Source of the DNA: Patescibacteria group bacterium | GTDB lineage: Bacteria > Patescibacteriota > Patescibacteriia > GCA-002772895 | Length of the DNA stretch: 7,004 nucleotides | Assembly (NCBI GenBank): GCA_018895765.1 | Contig: JAHINX010000008.1 | Coordinates: forward strand, 1-7,004 | Direction of reading: 5' to 3' | Program-made: the position numbers and the translations under genes | The notes under the pieces: generated by a model | Seen by the model: the letters and a program-made list of their open reading frames with translations, nothing else | What the model was told of the DNA's origin: nothing | Database searches by the model: none | Shown: positions 6,041 through 7,004 of the stretch, one piece after another | Layout of the letters: each line of letters begins with the position of its first letter | How positions within the stretch are numbered: the stretch's first letter is position 1

Positions 6041-6777
6041 ATATTTTTCAGCCCCTTTTTAAAAGCTAAAATTTCCCTTGTTGACTTCAGGCATATTTTA
6101 AAAATTTTCCAGCTTTTTATAAAAGTTGAACCAGTAAGGCGGGGCAAGTGGCGGACATTAACATACCCCGTTTTCATTTTTAATTTGTTCGCCACCATAG
6201 CCATTAAAATAGAAGGCACGAAGGCATTTTCCGGCACAAGCCCTATTATCTTATTAAGCGCAACGCGCTTATGTAATTTGAAAGGGGAGTTCGCGTCTTT
6301 GATATCCGCGCCAAGCAAAACAGCTAAAAGAACGCGTAGCATTTTGGTAATAAACAAGCGGTGGCGCGCGTCTTGCCGGTTATGCCTTTTCCCGATTACA
6401 GCATCATCGCCACTTTCGCGCATTTTATTCCACAAAAGCCAAAAATCCTCGGCATAAAACTGATTGTCGCTGTCGCAATGAAATATATATTTTCCGGCTG
6501 ATTCTTTATAGGCGCGGACAAGAGACGGCCCGTGCCCGGAGTTTGCCTCATTTGTGATTATCCTCAAATAAGGATATTTCCCCTCCAAGGACTTTAATAT
6601 CTCTGGCGTATTGTCTGAACTGCAATCATCTACTATAACAAACTCGGGCTTTGAAAATTTTTCCAAAACTTTGCAAAAGTCCTCCACTACTTTTCCAATT
6701 ACATCTTGCTCATTATACACGGGCATAATAATGGAAAGAGAGGGGGGGATTTTTTGTATCGGTTGATTATCTTGCAT
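6037..6777 (-). CDS. Family 2 glycosyltransferase, DPM1-like (polyprenyl-phosphate sugar synthase type)
   Basis: The protein has 246 residues and a GT-A fold typical of family 2. LSIIMPVYNEQDVI (14-27) and FVIVDDCSSDNTPEIL (46-61) bind the nucleotide. NSGHGPSLVRAYKESAGKY precedes the DXD motif in FHCDSDNQF (D102, D104). VIGKRHNRQDARHR and the late HLPRLTGST (210-218) are typical of dolichyl-phosphate-mannose synthase-like members. The length, and the lack of C-terminal membrane helices, match soluble DPM1-type enzymes. The likely reaction is transfer of a sugar from a nucleotide donor to polyprenyl phosphate at the inner face of the membrane; the sugar is unknown. It is first in a two-gene operon with the RGP-like gene (4-nt ATGA overlap). 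An in-frame TAA at 6787-6789 (reverse strand) bounds the start, and ATG 6777 is the only good choice, though no Shine-Dalgarno is seen. Its upstream leader is repeat array 2, which starts 24 nt away. Confidence 0.88.
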   Translation of the reverse strand: MQDNQPIQKIPPSLSIIMPVYNEQDVIGKVVEDFCKVLEKFSKPEFVIVDDCSSDNTPEILKSLEGKYPYLRIITNEANSGHGPSLVRAYKESAGKYIFHCDSDNQFYAEDFWLLWNKMRESGDDAVIGKRHNRQDARHRLFITKMLRVLLAVLLGADIKDANSPFKLHKRVALNKIIGLVPENAFVPSILMAMVANKLKMKTGYVNVRHLPRLTGSTFIKSWKIFKICLKSTREILAFKKGLKNI

Positions 6778-6800
6778 AATAATATTTTATGAATAATAAC

Positions 6801-7004
6801 AAATATAATTATTATTTACCGGGCTTCAGCCCGCTAAAGAGTAGGAGCCGACTAAAGTCGGGTAAATATAATTATTATTTACCGGGCTTCAGCCCGCTAA
6901 AGATTAAGAGCCGACTAAAGTCGGGTAAATGATATTAATTATTATTTACCGGGCTTCAGCCCGCGAAAGATTCAAAGCCGACTAAAGTCGGGTAAATGAT
7001 ATTA
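6801..7004. repeat. Palindromic repeat array 2, cut by the window end
   Basis: This array belongs to the same family and orientation as the array at 1426-1626. It starts with a truncated unit, 6801-6834, lacking the left hairpin and identical over 34 nt to 6864-6897. Units follow at 6847-6897 (51 nt, AT core shortened by 4) and 6910-6964 (55 nt). The last, 6977-7004, is cut by the window edge. The 12-nt linkers are TAAAGAGTAGGA, TAAAGATTAAGA and GAAAGATTCAAA. The array occupies the region upstream of the minus-strand operon, so that operon's promoter is either between 6778 and 6800 (AT-rich, no clear boxes) or within or beyond the array. Confidence 0.92.

Overview
The window most likely comes from a member of the Candidate Phyla Radiation (Patescibacteria, probably Parcubacteria-like). 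This is inferred from three things: a secreted LVIVD-repeat protein with the C-terminal style common in those genomes (…TLTYVATPTF), long spacers packed with palindromic repeats, and a DUF2723 membrane protein fused to TPRs. TGA is used as a stop codon, so the code is the standard bacterial one, not the Gracilibacteria/Absconditabacteria variant. No rRNA or marker gene is present to confirm the phylum.

Layout. Positions 1-1416 (+) hold the 3' part of a surface-protein gene that begins before the window. Positions 1417-2221 are an 805-nt non-coding spacer. It holds an array of 67-nt palindromic repeats, a likely terminator, strong GC-rich hairpins and other repeat modules. Positions 2222-4726 (+) encode an 834-aa polytopic DUF2723 (TMEM260/PMT-like GT-C) protein with a C-terminal TPR domain. 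Positions 4727-4882 are a convergent spacer with two copies of a GTAGGGACAG hairpin repeat. Positions 4883-6040 and 6037-6777 (both -) form a two-gene operon with an ATGA overlap. The upstream gene is a DPM1-like family 2 glycosyltransferase. The downstream gene is a reversibly-glycosylated-polypeptide/UDP-arabinopyranose-mutase-like protein (GT75-type). Positions 6801-7004 carry a second copy of the 67-nt repeat array in the same orientation, running off the window.

The genes can be read together as a cell-surface glycosylation locus (inference). The DPM1-like enzyme would make a polyprenyl-phosphate sugar, and the DUF2723 GT-C protein would use it to glycosylate an exported protein. The RGP-like protein would supply or isomerise a nucleotide sugar. 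The surface protein is a possible acceptor.

The most unusual observation is in the RGP-like gene. About 174 nt (58 codons) of intergenic-type repeat sequence sits inside it, in frame, between two well-conserved parts of the enzyme. Modules of the same repeat occur in the same order and strand in the 1417-2221 spacer. One 66-nt module aligns without gaps at 52/66 identities (hand count), and several differences preserve or create base pairs in a predicted hairpin. This resembles, in principle, the Rickettsia palindromic elements that insert into coding genes.
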